DNA of 64,000 bases from Bacteroidota bacterium (GTDB taxonomy: Bacteria; Bacteroidota; Bacteroidia; M30B66), in assembly GCA_027483445.1 (NCBI GenBank), contig JAIXUS010000013.1, positions 1 to 64,000 of the forward strand. Direction: 5' to 3'. Below are positions 16,637 to 25,952 of this stretch, piece after piece. The notes below the pieces were generated by a model that saw only the letters and a list, made by a program, of their open reading frames with translations, was not told the origin of the DNA and did not search any database. Within the stretch, counting starts at the first letter, position 1. Every line of letters starts with the position of its first letter. Made by a program: the position numbers and the translations under genes.

Positions 16637-18606
16637 TGTGCGGTATTGCCGGATTTTTTAGTCGACAGCCTTTCGACAGCGCACTCTTGGATTTTTCCTC
16701 CAAAAGCCTTCAACACCGCGGACCCGACGGTGAGGGTTTTTCAATGATGGATGAGCAGGGCGCGATGAAAGCCTTTTACGGCCGCGCTACCCGCGAAAAT
16801 TGCAGAAGCAGTCGGTTTGGCTGGTTGCCTCAACATGAATGGACCCATTGGCCTCAAACGCACGGAGGTTTTATTCACCGCCGCTTGGCCATTATTGCGC
16901 CCGACGAGGGTGGGCACCAGCCACAAAGTGACCAAAGCGGCCGGTTTTGGATTACCTACAATGGCGAGATTTACAATTACCTGGAGCTTCGGAAAGAGCT
17001 TGAGCAGTTCGGCTATGCATTTTTTACTGGCTCCGACACCGAAGTAATTCTGGCTGCGTATGCCCATTGGGGCCCGGAATGCCTCCAAAGATTCAATGGA
17101 ATGTGGGCCTTTGCAATTTACGACAGCCTCGAACAAACCCTGTTTGCCGCCCGCGATCGCTTTGGAGTGAAACCTTTTTATTATGTAAAACAGACAGGAC
17201 GCTTTGCCTTCGCCTCAGAATACAGGGTGCTCACGGGGAGCGGCTGGGCCACCAAAAAACTAAACCCTCGTGCAGTATTTGATTACTTCGTGTTTTCGGA
17301 AATCGAGTATGAAGCGGAAGGCTTTTTTACCGACATCGCTGAACTTGCACCCGCCCATTACCTGCAGTATAACCTGAAAACGGAGCAACTGAATACCTGT
17401 AAATACTACAGCCTTTCGTTTACTGCCGACCGTGCTCCGTTTTCGATGCGTGCGGATGAAGTGCAGGAACGCACCTTGTTTGAACTTGAACGCGCCGTTA
17501 AACTTAGGCTGCGCGCTGATGTTGAGGTGGGCTCCTGTTTAAGCGGAGGGCTTGACAGTTCGGCCATTGTTGCTTTGATGCACAAAAACTTACCGAGTGG
17601 TCATCCATTGCATGTGTATACCGCGATTTTTCCGGGTAGCAGCATTGATGAGTCGGCCTATGCGGCCGAGATGGCCCGGTCGGTTGAGGCCATTCAGCAT
17701 ACAGTTCAACCCGATGCCAACTCGCTGTGGGCCAGCTTGAACGAGTTCAGTGCAGCCCTCGATTTACCCATTTGGTCGACCAGCACTTTTGCTCAGTACA
17801 GAGTGATGCAGAAGGTTTCTGAAACCGGCCTCAAGGTAGTGCTCGATGGGCAGGGAGGCGATGAGCTGTTTGCGGGCTACCCGTATCACCATTATTTTTT
17901 CCGAAAAGGAGCACCCTATTTAAGTGCGGAGGAAGCAAAACTGCTGGGCGGAAGGAAGTTTCAGTTTCACCAGTGGTTGCGTTACGAGGGCATTTTCAAG
18001 GCTGGGAATTTCGCAGCTTCGCGGTTTTACCGGCATTATTTTCCGGGTTTGAAATACTTGCGTGATGATTTTTACAAGGCTCATGTTGAGCGCTTTAGTC
18101 ATCCCGCCGAAAGGCGATGGCCCGATTTAAACAGCCGCCTTGCCTGGGAAATGCAAAACACCACCCTGAAGGCTTATTTGAGGTGTGAGGACCGCTGTTC
18201 CATGCACTTTGGCGTGGAGAGTCGCACCCCTTTTGCCGACGATCACCTACTGGCCGAATGGGCGCTTTCGATACCGGGCCGTTTTAAGATAAAAGACGGA
18301 GTTGGGAAAGTAGTACTCAGGGAAGCCTTGAAGGGATTAATGCCAGAAAACGTACGCCTGAGGCGCGACAAGAAAGGCTACAGTACACCCAACAATAGCT
18401 GGATACGGGAGTTAGCCCCTGCTTTACCCACAATTTTTGAAGGCGGAAACTGGGAAGAATTTATCGATAAGCCACGATTAATTAGCGATTTGCGCCATTT
18501 TTTCAATCCATCGCACGATGTAGATGATGGTCGGATTTTCAAGTTTATCAGTTTTGTGAGCTGGATGAACGGCCTCAACAATTCGGATTTTTTCCCTAAA
18601 CCTTAG
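16636..18606 (+). CDS. Glutamine-hydrolysing asparagine synthase-like amidotransferase (AsnB family)
   Basis: 656-residue two-domain enzyme. The N-terminal Ntn glutaminase begins MCGIAGFF with the nucleophile Cys2 and contains the LQHRGPDGEGFS, HRRLAIIAPDEGGHQP and FWITYNGEIYNY motifs; compared with E. coli AsnB about 45 residues are inserted between the second and third. The C-terminal synthase domain has the pyrophosphate loop SGGLDSSA (Ser303-Gly304) and VLDGQGGDELFAGYPYHH. Glutamine ammonia is channelled to an ATP-activated carboxylate. The position at the end of a glycosyltransferase-flippase-methyltransferase operon suggests amidation of a uronic acid or similar carboxylate in a surface glycan instead of free asparagine synthesis; both remain possible. 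Confidence 0.88.
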   Translation: MCGIAGFFSRQPFDSALLDFSSKSLQHRGPDGEGFSMMDEQGAMKAFYGRATRENCRSSRFGWLPQHEWTHWPQTHGGFIHRRLAIIAPDEGGHQPQSDQSGRFWITYNGEIYNYLELRKELEQFGYAFFTGSDTEVILAAYAHWGPECLQRFNGMWAFAIYDSLEQTLFAARDRFGVKPFYYVKQTGRFAFASEYRVLTGSGWATKKLNPRAVFDYFVFSEIEYEAEGFFTDIAELAPAHYLQYNLKTEQLNTCKYYSLSFTADRAPFSMRADEVQERTLFELERAVKLRLRADVEVGSCLSGGLDSSAIVALMHKNLPSGHPLHVYTAIFPGSSIDESAYAAEMARSVEAIQHTVQPDANSLWASLNEFSAALDLPIWSTSTFAQYRVMQKVSETGLKVVLDGQGGDELFAGYPYHHYFFRKGAPYLSAEEAKLLGGRKFQFHQWLRYEGIFKAGNFAASRFYRHYFPGLKYLRDDFYKAHVERFSHPAERRWPDLNSRLAWEMQNTTLKAYLRCEDRCSMHFGVESRTPFADDHLLAEWALSIPGRFKIKDGVGKVVLREALKGLMPENVRLRRDKKGYSTPNNSWIRELAPALPTIFEGGNWEEFIDKPRLISDLRHFFNPSHDVDDGRIFKFISFVSWMNGLNNSDFFPKP

Positions 18607-18675
18607 TTTGATTTCGTTTGTTAAGCGAGAATGAATAGTTTTGTCAAATTCTGTTATCCAAAAAGCAATCATCAC

Positions 18676-20673
18676 ATGAAACAAAACTTTTACAAAGCAC
18701 TCGCTGCAGCGGTTCTTCTGATGGGCTTCGGAGAAGAAGCGCTGGCTCAAAGCGCCAACACCCTGAGAAAGCCATATTCAAACGTTGCAGTTAAACGTCC
18801 AATCCGGAAGAGTTTACCCAACAACGATTTCAGAGGCATTCCTTATTTAGCCCCCAACCCAAATGTGGCAGAATCGCTGGGAGCAACCAATAGTGCCGGG
18901 CGATCTTTTGGTACCAATGTGAAGATTGGGCAAACGCAGTACGACCTTCAATCCAACTCTTCGGTTCCGGCTCGTATTCTGAACCATGGTAATGGAACCC
19001 TTTCTGCAAGCTGGACTTTCAGCGCAGAGCCAGGAACTCCTTGGTCTGACCGTGGTATGGCTTACCACTTTTTCGATGGAACTACATGGGTAAGTAATCC
19101 GGGGTACGAAACGGTATCAGGAATTACCCGCGTTGAACCGGTGCGTACCGGCTTTGGTTCTATAGGTCGTGTAGCCAATGTGGGCGATATTATTGTAGCT
19201 CACCAAACCAACTCCGATGCCTTACAAGTTACCCGGAATACCAGCACCGGAGCGACTCAAAACTGGATTTCTACCGCCGAAACAGGAATGCCATTCCTTT
19301 GGCCACGCATGGCTGTAGGTGGTCCTGATGGTAAAACGGTTCACGTTATTGCACTTACCATACCTTCAGTTGGCGACTTCGGAGGAACTCCTTACAATGG
19401 AATCGACGGAGCCCTGCTTTACAACCGTTCTACCGACGGCGGGCAGACTTTCGAAGTAGATGAAACCTACATTCAGGCACCGGGTATGGACTCTACCATA
19501 TTTGCTGCAATTGGTGGTGATTCGTATGCCATCGATGCACGAGGAAACACCGTAGCTTTCGTAACTGGCGATTTAACCACCAGCATCATGATGTGGAAGT
19601 CGATCGACAACGGAGTTACTTGGGACAGTACCACAATTCTTCGTTTTCCATACACTCCGTGGGATGATCAATTCATTACCGACATCGATGGAGATGGCGA
19701 CGTGGATAGCGTACTTACCGGCGACGGATTTGTAAATGAAGGTGTTGAAGTTTCAGATGGCTCTCTCGCCATTTTGATCGATAACCAAGACAAAGTGCAC
19801 GTATGGTCAGGCCGCATGGTTATGGCTAACGACGATGCCACCGACAATTCTGTATCGTTCTTCCCTGCCACTTCTGGAATTATGTATTGGAACGAAGATA
19901 TGGCTCCCGGAGCTACACTTCCAATCATTGCTGATGTTGTAGATGACAACGGCGATCAGGTATTGGATATCGGAATTCGTTACACCAACAACGGTCCGAT
20001 TCCTTACGGTGCAGGCTTAACTACGTTCCCAAGCGCGGGTGTCGACAGCGATGGGAATTTGTATGTTGTTTATTCCGGAGCTAAGGAAGGCGAAGAATAC
20101 CGACCAACCGGCGCAAGCTACAAGCACCTTTACGCGATTAAGTCCACCGATGGTGGGATGACCTGGACGGCTCCGACAGATATTTCTGCCGACGAATCAG
20201 CCGGATTCGACCCTTTCGGCGAGTTCTCTTTCCCTTCAGTGGCTAAACTGGTTGATGGCAATGTACATGTGGTTTATCAGTTCGACTATTTCCCAGGTTC
20301 GGCTGTAACCATCGACAACAACGCCGTTCACCCTTTCGACAACGCCAATGAAATTTACTACATCGGCATCGACAAAAATGAAATTGGTGTAGGTATCCAG
20401 TCGGCTACAAAAGCCAAGTTTGAAGCGACATTGATGCCAAACCCATCTAATGAAGTTTCTCGTTTGAGCTTCAATTTGGATAATGCGTCGACAGTAGATA
20501 TTCGCATCAACAACTTGTTAGGACAAACCGTTGAAACCCTTAGCAACCAAAAATTAGGTGCAGGAAATCACATGTTCAACATTAATACTTCCGAGTTCCA
20601 GTCGGGTGTTTACCTCGTACACATCGAAAGCGGAAACCTAAGCAATACCTTGAAACTGGTCGTAAAACACTAA
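18676..20673 (+). CDS. Secreted BNR/sialidase-fold protein with T9SS type A sorting domain
   Basis: 665-residue exported protein. The start at 18676 gives a clean signal peptide (KQNFYKALAAAVLLMGFGEEALAQ, cut after ALAQ). The body has beta-propeller BNR/Asp-box motifs STDGGQTF, SIDNGVTW and STDGGMTW and an acidic DIDGDGDVDS calcium-type loop. The last 80 residues (MPNPSNEVSRLSFNL ... GVYLVHIES ... KLVVKH) are a type A sorting domain for the Bacteroidota type IX secretion system, which exports and anchors the protein on the surface. Hydrolase activity is not shown: the sialidase FRIP/catalytic set is not evident. Terminator follows 18 bases after the stop. Confidence 0.85.
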   Translation: MKQNFYKALAAAVLLMGFGEEALAQSANTLRKPYSNVAVKRPIRKSLPNNDFRGIPYLAPNPNVAESLGATNSAGRSFGTNVKIGQTQYDLQSNSSVPARILNHGNGTLSASWTFSAEPGTPWSDRGMAYHFFDGTTWVSNPGYETVSGITRVEPVRTGFGSIGRVANVGDIIVAHQTNSDALQVTRNTSTGATQNWISTAETGMPFLWPRMAVGGPDGKTVHVIALTIPSVGDFGGTPYNGIDGALLYNRSTDGGQTFEVDETYIQAPGMDSTIFAAIGGDSYAIDARGNTVAFVTGDLTTSIMMWKSIDNGVTWDSTTILRFPYTPWDDQFITDIDGDGDVDSVLTGDGFVNEGVEVSDGSLAILIDNQDKVHVWSGRMVMANDDATDNSVSFFPATSGIMYWNEDMAPGATLPIIADVVDDNGDQVLDIGIRYTNNGPIPYGAGLTTFPSAGVDSDGNLYVVYSGAKEGEEYRPTGASYKHLYAIKSTDGGMTWTAPTDISADESAGFDPFGEFSFPSVAKLVDGNVHVVYQFDYFPGSAVTIDNNAVHPFDNANEIYYIGIDKNEIGVGIQSATKAKFEATLMPNPSNEVSRLSFNLDNASTVDIRINNLLGQTVETLSNQKLGAGNHMFNINTSEFQSGVYLVHIESGNLSNTLKLVVKH

Positions 20674-20690
20674 TTTCATCAAACAATTAT

Positions 20691-20724
20691 AAAAGGCCGG
20701 GTAGAGATGCTCGGCCTTTTTTTA
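20691..20724 (+). terminator. Rho-independent terminator of the T9SS protein gene
   Basis: AAAAGGCCG and CGGCCTTTTTTT around an internal loop, directly after the stop codon region of the 18676-20673 gene. Confidence 0.85.
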
Positions 20725-20872
20725 TGCCTTAACGCCTGAAAATCAACTCTGATAAAATGGATGAAGATTCCTTCACGTATATCCGATTTGCGGTTTATTG
20801 GGCTTACCCTGATGTTTGCATGTAAATGAATTGCCCGCGTAAGTTCTTTTTTTATAACCCTTAAAACACGCA

Positions 20873-21442
20873 ATGCCTAAATCGACACAAAGCATGTCCA
20901 AACCAACCAATCTTCTCGAAATTTTACGTGAACGTTTCGAGTCTTTTCCTCAACGCCACCCCAATTTAGCGTGGGAAACTATAGAGCATCACCTTAAAAA
21001 CAGGCCTGAGTGGCTTTCGGTTTTAAGCCGCATGGAAGAGAGTGGAGGAGAACCCGACGTGATACAAGTGCCCGACATGCAAGGTGAAGTATGGTTTTTC
21101 GATTGCGCCGCCGAAAGCCCGGCCGGCCGGAGAAGCCTTTGCTACGATAGAGCCGGATTGGAGTCACGCAAAGACATCCAACCGGCAAATACCGCCGTTG
21201 ATATGGCGCGCGAGCTGGGGACAGAACTCCTCAATGAAGAGCAGTATGGTTGGTTGCAAGAAACGGGTAGTTACGATTTGAAAACCTCCAGTTGGATTCT
21301 CACCCCGCCTGAGATTAGAAAACTTGGTGGAGCTCTTTTTGGGGACAAACGCTATGGTCGGAGTTTTATTTACCACAATGGCGCGCAGTCGTTTTACGCC
21401 GCACGAGGGTTCAGGGTCGGGTTTAAACTTATCTCATCTTGA
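20873..21442 (+). CDS. DUF4256 family protein
   Basis: 189-residue cytoplasmic protein matching the DUF4256 family across almost its full length: LEILRERFESFPQRHPNL at the start, ESGGEPDVI, FDCAAESPAGRRSLCYDR, ESRKDIQPANTAVDMA, LNEEQYGWLQETGSYDLKTSSW, RKLGGALFGDKRY and a final HNGAQSFYAARGFRV. The many invariant polar residues suggest an enzyme, but no activity is known. The N-terminal ten residues before SKPTNLLE may be extra; an internal ATG at 20894 is an alternative start. It converges on the DNA ligase gene without an obvious terminator. Confidence 0.85.
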   Translation: MPKSTQSMSKPTNLLEILRERFESFPQRHPNLAWETIEHHLKNRPEWLSVLSRMEESGGEPDVIQVPDMQGEVWFFDCAAESPAGRRSLCYDRAGLESRKDIQPANTAVDMARELGTELLNEEQYGWLQETGSYDLKTSSWILTPPEIRKLGGALFGDKRYGRSFIYHNGAQSFYAARGFRVGFKLISS

Positions 21443-21510
21443 TCAGGCAATCCGCCCACAGGCGTTCCGCGCTTATTCTCAGGCACCCGTTCGGGGTTGC
21501 TCTTCGACTT

Positions 21511-23106
21511 CTAAGCACCCTGTTGTTCGAGCAATTCAAAGAGGCTGCTCAGGCGATCGGCTTCTGCGGCAGGCTTGTCTTTGCGCCACCGAAGCATTCG
21601 CGGAAACCTTAAGGCAACGCCCGATTTATGTCGGCTGCTTCTTTGTATGCCCTCGAAACCGATTTCGAATACCAGTTCGGCTTTTACGCTTCGAACCGGA
21701 CCGAATTTCTCGATGGTGTTGGCTTTAACAAAGGCATCCACTTCTTTGATTTCGGCATCGGTTAGTCCGCTGTAAGCCTTGGTAAACGGCACAAGTCGCC
21801 CCTCATCATTCCAAACCGCAAAGGTGTAATCGGTATACAGGTTTGCTCGCCGCCCGTGACCTTGCATGGCATAAATCAACACGGCGTCAACGCTCATCGG
21901 GTCGAGCTTCCACTTCCACCAATCGCCGCGCTTTCGGCCAACCTGGTAGCTTGAACTCAACCGTTTTAGCATGAGCCCTTCGGCCTGATGTTCGCGGGCA
22001 CTCAGGCGGATTTCCGACAATTCCGACCAGGTGTCGGCTTGCAGAGCTTCCGAGAGCATTAAAACCGGCGAGTTTGTTTGCTGCACAATTTCGTGGAGGC
22101 GATGGCGTCGCTCGGCAAGGGTTTGAAAGCGGATGTCTTCCCCATTCCATTCAAACAGATCGTAGGCAATCAGCGCTGCGGGAAAATCGCTGAGGTGTTT
22201 TTTACTCACATTTTTTCGTCCAATGCGTGTCTGTAAGGCTTGAAATGGCTGAACACCACCGTTTTTAAAGATGACCAGTTCGGCATCAATAACGGTTCCA
22301 TCGGGAAGCAGGGCGGCCAAAGGTTGGAGCTCAGGAAACTTGGTGGTGATAAGCTCCTCACCACGCGACCAAAGAAAGAGCTCAGCGCCCCGAACAATAA
22401 CCTGCGAGCGGATTCCGTCCCATTTCCATTCGGCCAGCCACTCGCTCACCTCACCCAGGCTTTCGGGCTGATCTTGTAAAGGATGGGCCAGGGCAAAAGG
22501 ATAAGGTTTGCTGAGGTCTTCGGCGCTCACTTTGTTGAAAATAAGCTCGTTGAGTGTAGTGGTTTCCGCGTTCCAGTTTCCGGTTAGGCGGTGTGCGAGT
22601 ACGTCGGCTTCAAGCGAGTACACTTCGGAAAGCGCTTTTTCCACCAGCTTTTGCGAAACGCCAATTCGGAAGCCCCCGGTAATCAGCTTGTTAAACAGAA
22701 AACGCTCCTGTGGATCCATCGAAGCCCATGTTTGGGTAATGAATTCCTTCTTTTCTTCTTCGGTCGCTTTTTCCAGGCTTTTCAACTGAGCCAGTCTCTC
22801 GGAAAGGCTGTACGATTGGCTGGTGTCTGGACTGCCATCTACAAGCAGGGCAATGGTTTCGGCCAAATCGCCAACGGTGTGGTAGCTTTCTTCGAACAAC
22901 CATTCCGGAATGCCTGAACATTCGGCAGCCCATGCCCGGAGCAAGCCTGTATTGACTGTTCGGCGCGGGCGGCGACCGGTGAGCAATGCCAGGGCTGAAA
23001 TCGCATCTTCGGGCGTAGCCTCTCTGAAATAGGCCACCAGAGCCGCCACTTTCTCATGCGTTGAGCGTGTTTGGTCGAGCCGTTGAAACAAAGAGGTGAA
23101 CTGCCG
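21511..23106 (-). CDS. ATP-dependent DNA ligase (cisplatin damage-response type)
   Basis: 531-residue ATP-dependent DNA ligase that seals nicks in duplex DNA. The N-terminal helical DNA-binding domain (FTSLFQRLDQTRSTHEKVAALVAYF) is followed by the adenylation domain with the AMP-accepting Lys in EWKWDGIR (about residue 226), motif III-like GTVIDAELVIF, VAYDLFEWNGEDIR-type motif IIIa, EGLMLKR (motif IV) and WWKWKLDP (motif V), then an OB-fold C-terminus ending with FPRMLRWRKDKPAAEADRL. This matches the ligase branch named for cisplatin-damage response. An in-frame ATG at 23154 would add 16 residues; related proteins start at the MRxF residues, so I use 23106. Its usual helicase and exonuclease partners are not adjacent. 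Confidence 0.88.
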   Translation of the reverse strand, partial: RQFTSLFQRLDQTRSTHEKVAALVAYFREATPEDAISALALLTGRRPRRTVNTGLLRAWAAECSGIPEWLFEESYHTVGDLAETIALLVDGSPDTSQSYSLSERLAQLKSLEKATEEEKKEFITQTWASMDPQERFLFNKLITGGFRIGVSQKLVEKALSEVYSLEADVLAHRLTGNWNAETTTLNELIFNKVSAEDLSKPYPFALAHPLQDQPESLGEVSEWLAEWKWDGIRSQVIVRGAELFLWSRGEELITTKFPELQPLAALLPDGTVIDAELVIFKNGGVQPFQALQTRIGRKNVSKKHLSDFPAALIAYDLFEWNGEDIRFQTLAERRHRLHEIVQQTNSPVLMLSEALQADTWSELSEIRLSAREHQAEGLMLKRLSSSYQVGRKRGDWWKWKLDPMSVDAVLIYAMQGHGRRANLYTDYTFAVWNDEGRLVPFTKAYSGLTDAEIKEVDAFVKANTIEKFGPVRSVKAELVFEIGFEGIQRSSRHKSGVALRFPRMLRWRKDKPAAEADRLSSLFELLEQQGA

Positions 23107-23422
23107 CATGGTGGGCGAAGGTCGGAATTTTTGCTCTTGTGTTTTTCCACTCACGTGGGATGACTTCAGGGTCTATTCAAAGTTCAGAAATGCGCTATAC
23201 CGCGTGGCACATCCGCGAAGCAGACGCAATACTTTTGGCCAACAAAATGATTTAAAGCGTAATGTTCAGATGCACTAAAACCGCGATATGTCACTTTAAG
23301 ACCATGTGCTTCTATCTGTATAGTTCCGCTTAAATCATTCAAAGTAAACTCATTGACTGTTTTTTACTCGGCCCAACGTTTAGAAGCACTGAATTGCTGT
23401 GCGTTTCTGATAAGTACTAGTA

Positions 23423-25276
23423 TCAAGAGTTCTTATTTCCGTTTTCAAAAGTAAAAGGAACACTCAGTTCTATGGTTGTTCCGGCGCCGGGCGACGATGT
23501 GATGCGTAATTGTCCTTGCAGGGCTCTGGCCCGATTATGCATGCTTTGGAGGCCATTGCCTTTGCTTACGCTTTCGGGGTCGAAGCCATGACCATTGTCG
23601 CTAATTCGAAGCTGGAGGGTTTTTTCGTAGTATTCAAAACGAATCATCGCCAGCGTTGCGCTGGAGTATTTGGCAATATTGTTTAGGGCTTCCTTGCTAA
23701 TCAGGAGTAAGTTTTTTTTAAGGTTTATGGGTAGCACTTTGCCACTCAGGCTGAAATCATCTTCGATACGCACTTCGATGCCTTTGGCCGTGAGGATTTC
23801 AAACCCAAAGTTTCGGATGCGGTCGACGAGGTTCGACCAATTGTCGTTTTTCGAGTAGATGGCCCAAATCAGATCGCTCAAACTTTCCGAGACCTCGGCT
23901 GCCTTGGCGGTTGTTCGCCTGAGCATTTCCTGAAGCTTTGTTTGTTCGGGTGAGGCCTCTTTGGCGGCGAGGTCAGCAAAAATGCTGATGGCACTCATCG
24001 AACTACCAATATCGTCGTGCAATTCACGCGCAATTCGGTTTCGTTCATTTTCGAGCGTCGTAAATCGATCATGCATCAATTCGAGCTCGCGTTCCTTGTC
24101 GGCCTTCAGCTTTTGTTGTTCAAAACGATAGCGTTCCAGTTTATGTTTTTGAAGGCTCCAACGCCTGAGAAGTACGAGTAACAGAAGCAAAACGACCATG
24201 AGAACTCCAAGAATAACCTGAATTCTACGGTTCAAATCGAGTTCTCTCAACTGTTGGGCTTGTTGTTGGTTGGCCAGAAAAAGCTGCTTCTCGTTGTCGA
24301 AATACGCTTTTAATTGCCGTTGATTCAAGGCCTCGCGGTTTGCGCGAATTTCAGCATTCAGCTTCAGCAACCGACTTTGGGTTTCGGCCACCTCAGCATA
24401 ATTCCCCAAGGCCTTGAGTGCATCAGTCTTTTTTTCCAGGTAACGACTTCGGGCGAAATCGAATTCACGCATTGTTTGCAGCAGACTGTCGCCACGGTAG
24501 CCTAAGCGCTTGATTTTGACCGGATCTTTTTGCACGCGAGCCACATCAAGCAGGCCACTAATTAGATAAAGTTGCACATCGGTTTCTTTGGCCGGGCAGC
24601 GGTTTAAACCTTCCAGATAAGCTGCTTGCGCCAGGTTAGGCTGTTGCTCCTGGAGGAATGCCTCGCCTTTTGCCCAATAGGCAAAGCAGATCGCCCGGGC
24701 ATTATCAAGTTCAGTGCTGATTTTCAGGGCCGAATCGGCGAAGAGGTGCGCAGAATCGGGTTGTTGCAAATTGAGATACACCTCAGCAAGGTTGTTCATT
24801 ACTTGGTCAACACGGCTTAACAAGCGCGATTTCTGCCCGCGGGGAATCAGTTTAATGGCTTTTCGAAAGGCGTCACGCGCTTCGGTATTTCGGCCTGCAT
24901 TCAAGTGAATGATTCCAATCAAATTGTAGGCATTCCCTTCAAAGGTGCTGTTTTGAAGTTCAAGCGCAATTTGAAGCGTCTTTTCAGCGCTCAAAAGGCC
25001 TTGTTCATTCATGGCGGCATAATACATCACTTCGGTGAGCAAGGCATGAATGAAATATCGGTCCACCTTATTGAATTCGGTTTCCGACGAGTCGAGGGCC
25101 GTGAGCAACAGCTGTTGCGCTTCTTCTTGCTTGGCTGCATCGAGCAAAACAATCACTGAGTCGCCCAATTGTTGGCCCGCTTTGGTCATCCCGCCGTGAG
25201 GCGACGGCTGTTCAACCTCTTTCGATTCACAGGCCGTCAGTAAGGCGCACAGCAGGAAAAAGCAGAAGTACCGCAC
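23423..25276 (-). CDS. TPR sensor histidine kinase (NarX/HisKA_3 type), lipoprotein-like N-terminus
   Basis: 617-residue sensor kinase. The N-terminus is a signal with lipobox-like LLTACES (Cys16). Residues about 50-330 form TPR-like helical repeats predicted to lie in the periplasm, a membrane helix follows at about 345-365 (VILGVLMVVLLLLLVLLRRW), then a coiled coil, the dimerisation/phosphoacceptor helix ENERNRIARELHDDIGSSM with His420, and an HATPase domain with N-box SKEALNNIAKYS, G-box DNGHGFDPESVSKGNGLQSM and GAGTTIELSVPF. A lipobox together with a membrane helix is unusual, so the Cys may instead be in an uncleaved signal. It starts eight bases after the response regulator and is its likely partner. 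Confidence 0.88.
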   Translation of the reverse strand: MRYFCFFLLCALLTACESKEVEQPSPHGGMTKAGQQLGDSVIVLLDAAKQEEAQQLLLTALDSSETEFNKVDRYFIHALLTEVMYYAAMNEQGLLSAEKTLQIALELQNSTFEGNAYNLIGIIHLNAGRNTEARDAFRKAIKLIPRGQKSRLLSRVDQVMNNLAEVYLNLQQPDSAHLFADSALKISTELDNARAICFAYWAKGEAFLQEQQPNLAQAAYLEGLNRCPAKETDVQLYLISGLLDVARVQKDPVKIKRLGYRGDSLLQTMREFDFARSRYLEKKTDALKALGNYAEVAETQSRLLKLNAEIRANREALNQRQLKAYFDNEKQLFLANQQQAQQLRELDLNRRIQVILGVLMVVLLLLLVLLRRWSLQKHKLERYRFEQQKLKADKERELELMHDRFTTLENERNRIARELHDDIGSSMSAISIFADLAAKEASPEQTKLQEMLRRTTAKAAEVSESLSDLIWAIYSKNDNWSNLVDRIRNFGFEILTAKGIEVRIEDDFSLSGKVLPINLKKNLLLISKEALNNIAKYSSATLAMIRFEYYEKTLQLRISDNGHGFDPESVSKGNGLQSMHNRARALQGQLRITSSPGAGTTIELSVPFTFENGNKNS

Positions 25277-25284
25277 GGTGAAAT

Positions 25285-25920
25285 TTACTGGGTAAGTCGG
25301 TTGCGAATGGCTTTCGATACAGCTTCGCTTACCGAATGCACCTGCAATTTATCGTAGATTTTCTTGATGTGCGAATTCACCGTGTTATAACTGATATTCA
25401 GCCGTTCAGCGATCATTTTATAACTCAGGCCGTCCACCAGCAAGCGCAAAATCTCTTTTTCCCGATCCGAGAGGCCATACTCATCGGGTTTTTCATCCTT
25501 CTTCTGCCTGAAAAAATGCAAAACCCTTGTAGCAATGCTGGGTGTCATCGGCGAACCGCCCTGAAGCACGTCCTCAATGGCCTCTATAATTCGGGCCGGA
25601 TCGGTTTTTTTGAGAATATACCCTGAAGCCCCAAAGCGGAGCGCATCGAAAATTTTCTCGTCGTCTTCAAACACCGTTTGCATAATTACATGCACATCGG
25701 GAAACAATTCCTTGATTCTCCTAACGCCTTCAATACCATCTACTTCTGGCATTTGAATGTCCATTAAAACCACCTCTGGCTGCAGGGCGGCCATTTGGCT
25801 TTCCACTTTGGCGCAATGACTAAACTCCCCGGCTACCAGGTATTGGGGGTAGGATTCCAGCAGCATGCGCAGGCTTTCTCTCCGGCCCGGATTATCGTCG
25901 TAAATAACCACTTTAGTCAT
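25285..25920 (-). CDS. NarL/LuxR-family response regulator
   Basis: 211-residue two-domain regulator. The receiver has the acidic pocket DD at residues 8-9, phosphoacceptor Asp54 in VLMDIQMPEVDG, the Thr/Ser-region VHVIMQTVFED and the switch Lys in GYILKKTDP. The LuxR-type DNA-binding domain reads LSDREKEILRLLVDGLSYKMIAERLNIS with the recognition helix YNTVNSHIKKIYDKL. The frame is open to 25956, overlapping the upstream kinase, but the receiver fold starts at TKVVIYDDN, so the ATG at 25920 is preferred. It is placed between two histidine kinase genes on the same strand. Confidence 0.9.
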   Translation of the reverse strand: MTKVVIYDDNPGRRESLRMLLESYPQYLVAGEFSHCAKVESQMAALQPEVVLMDIQMPEVDGIEGVRRIKELFPDVHVIMQTVFEDDEKIFDALRFGASGYILKKTDPARIIEAIEDVLQGGSPMTPSIATRVLHFFRQKKDEKPDEYGLSDREKEILRLLVDGLSYKMIAERLNISYNTVNSHIKKIYDKLQVHSVSEAVSKAIRNRLTQ

Positions 25921-25952
25921 CGGTACAAATTGAAGCGAAATGCGCGTGGCGG

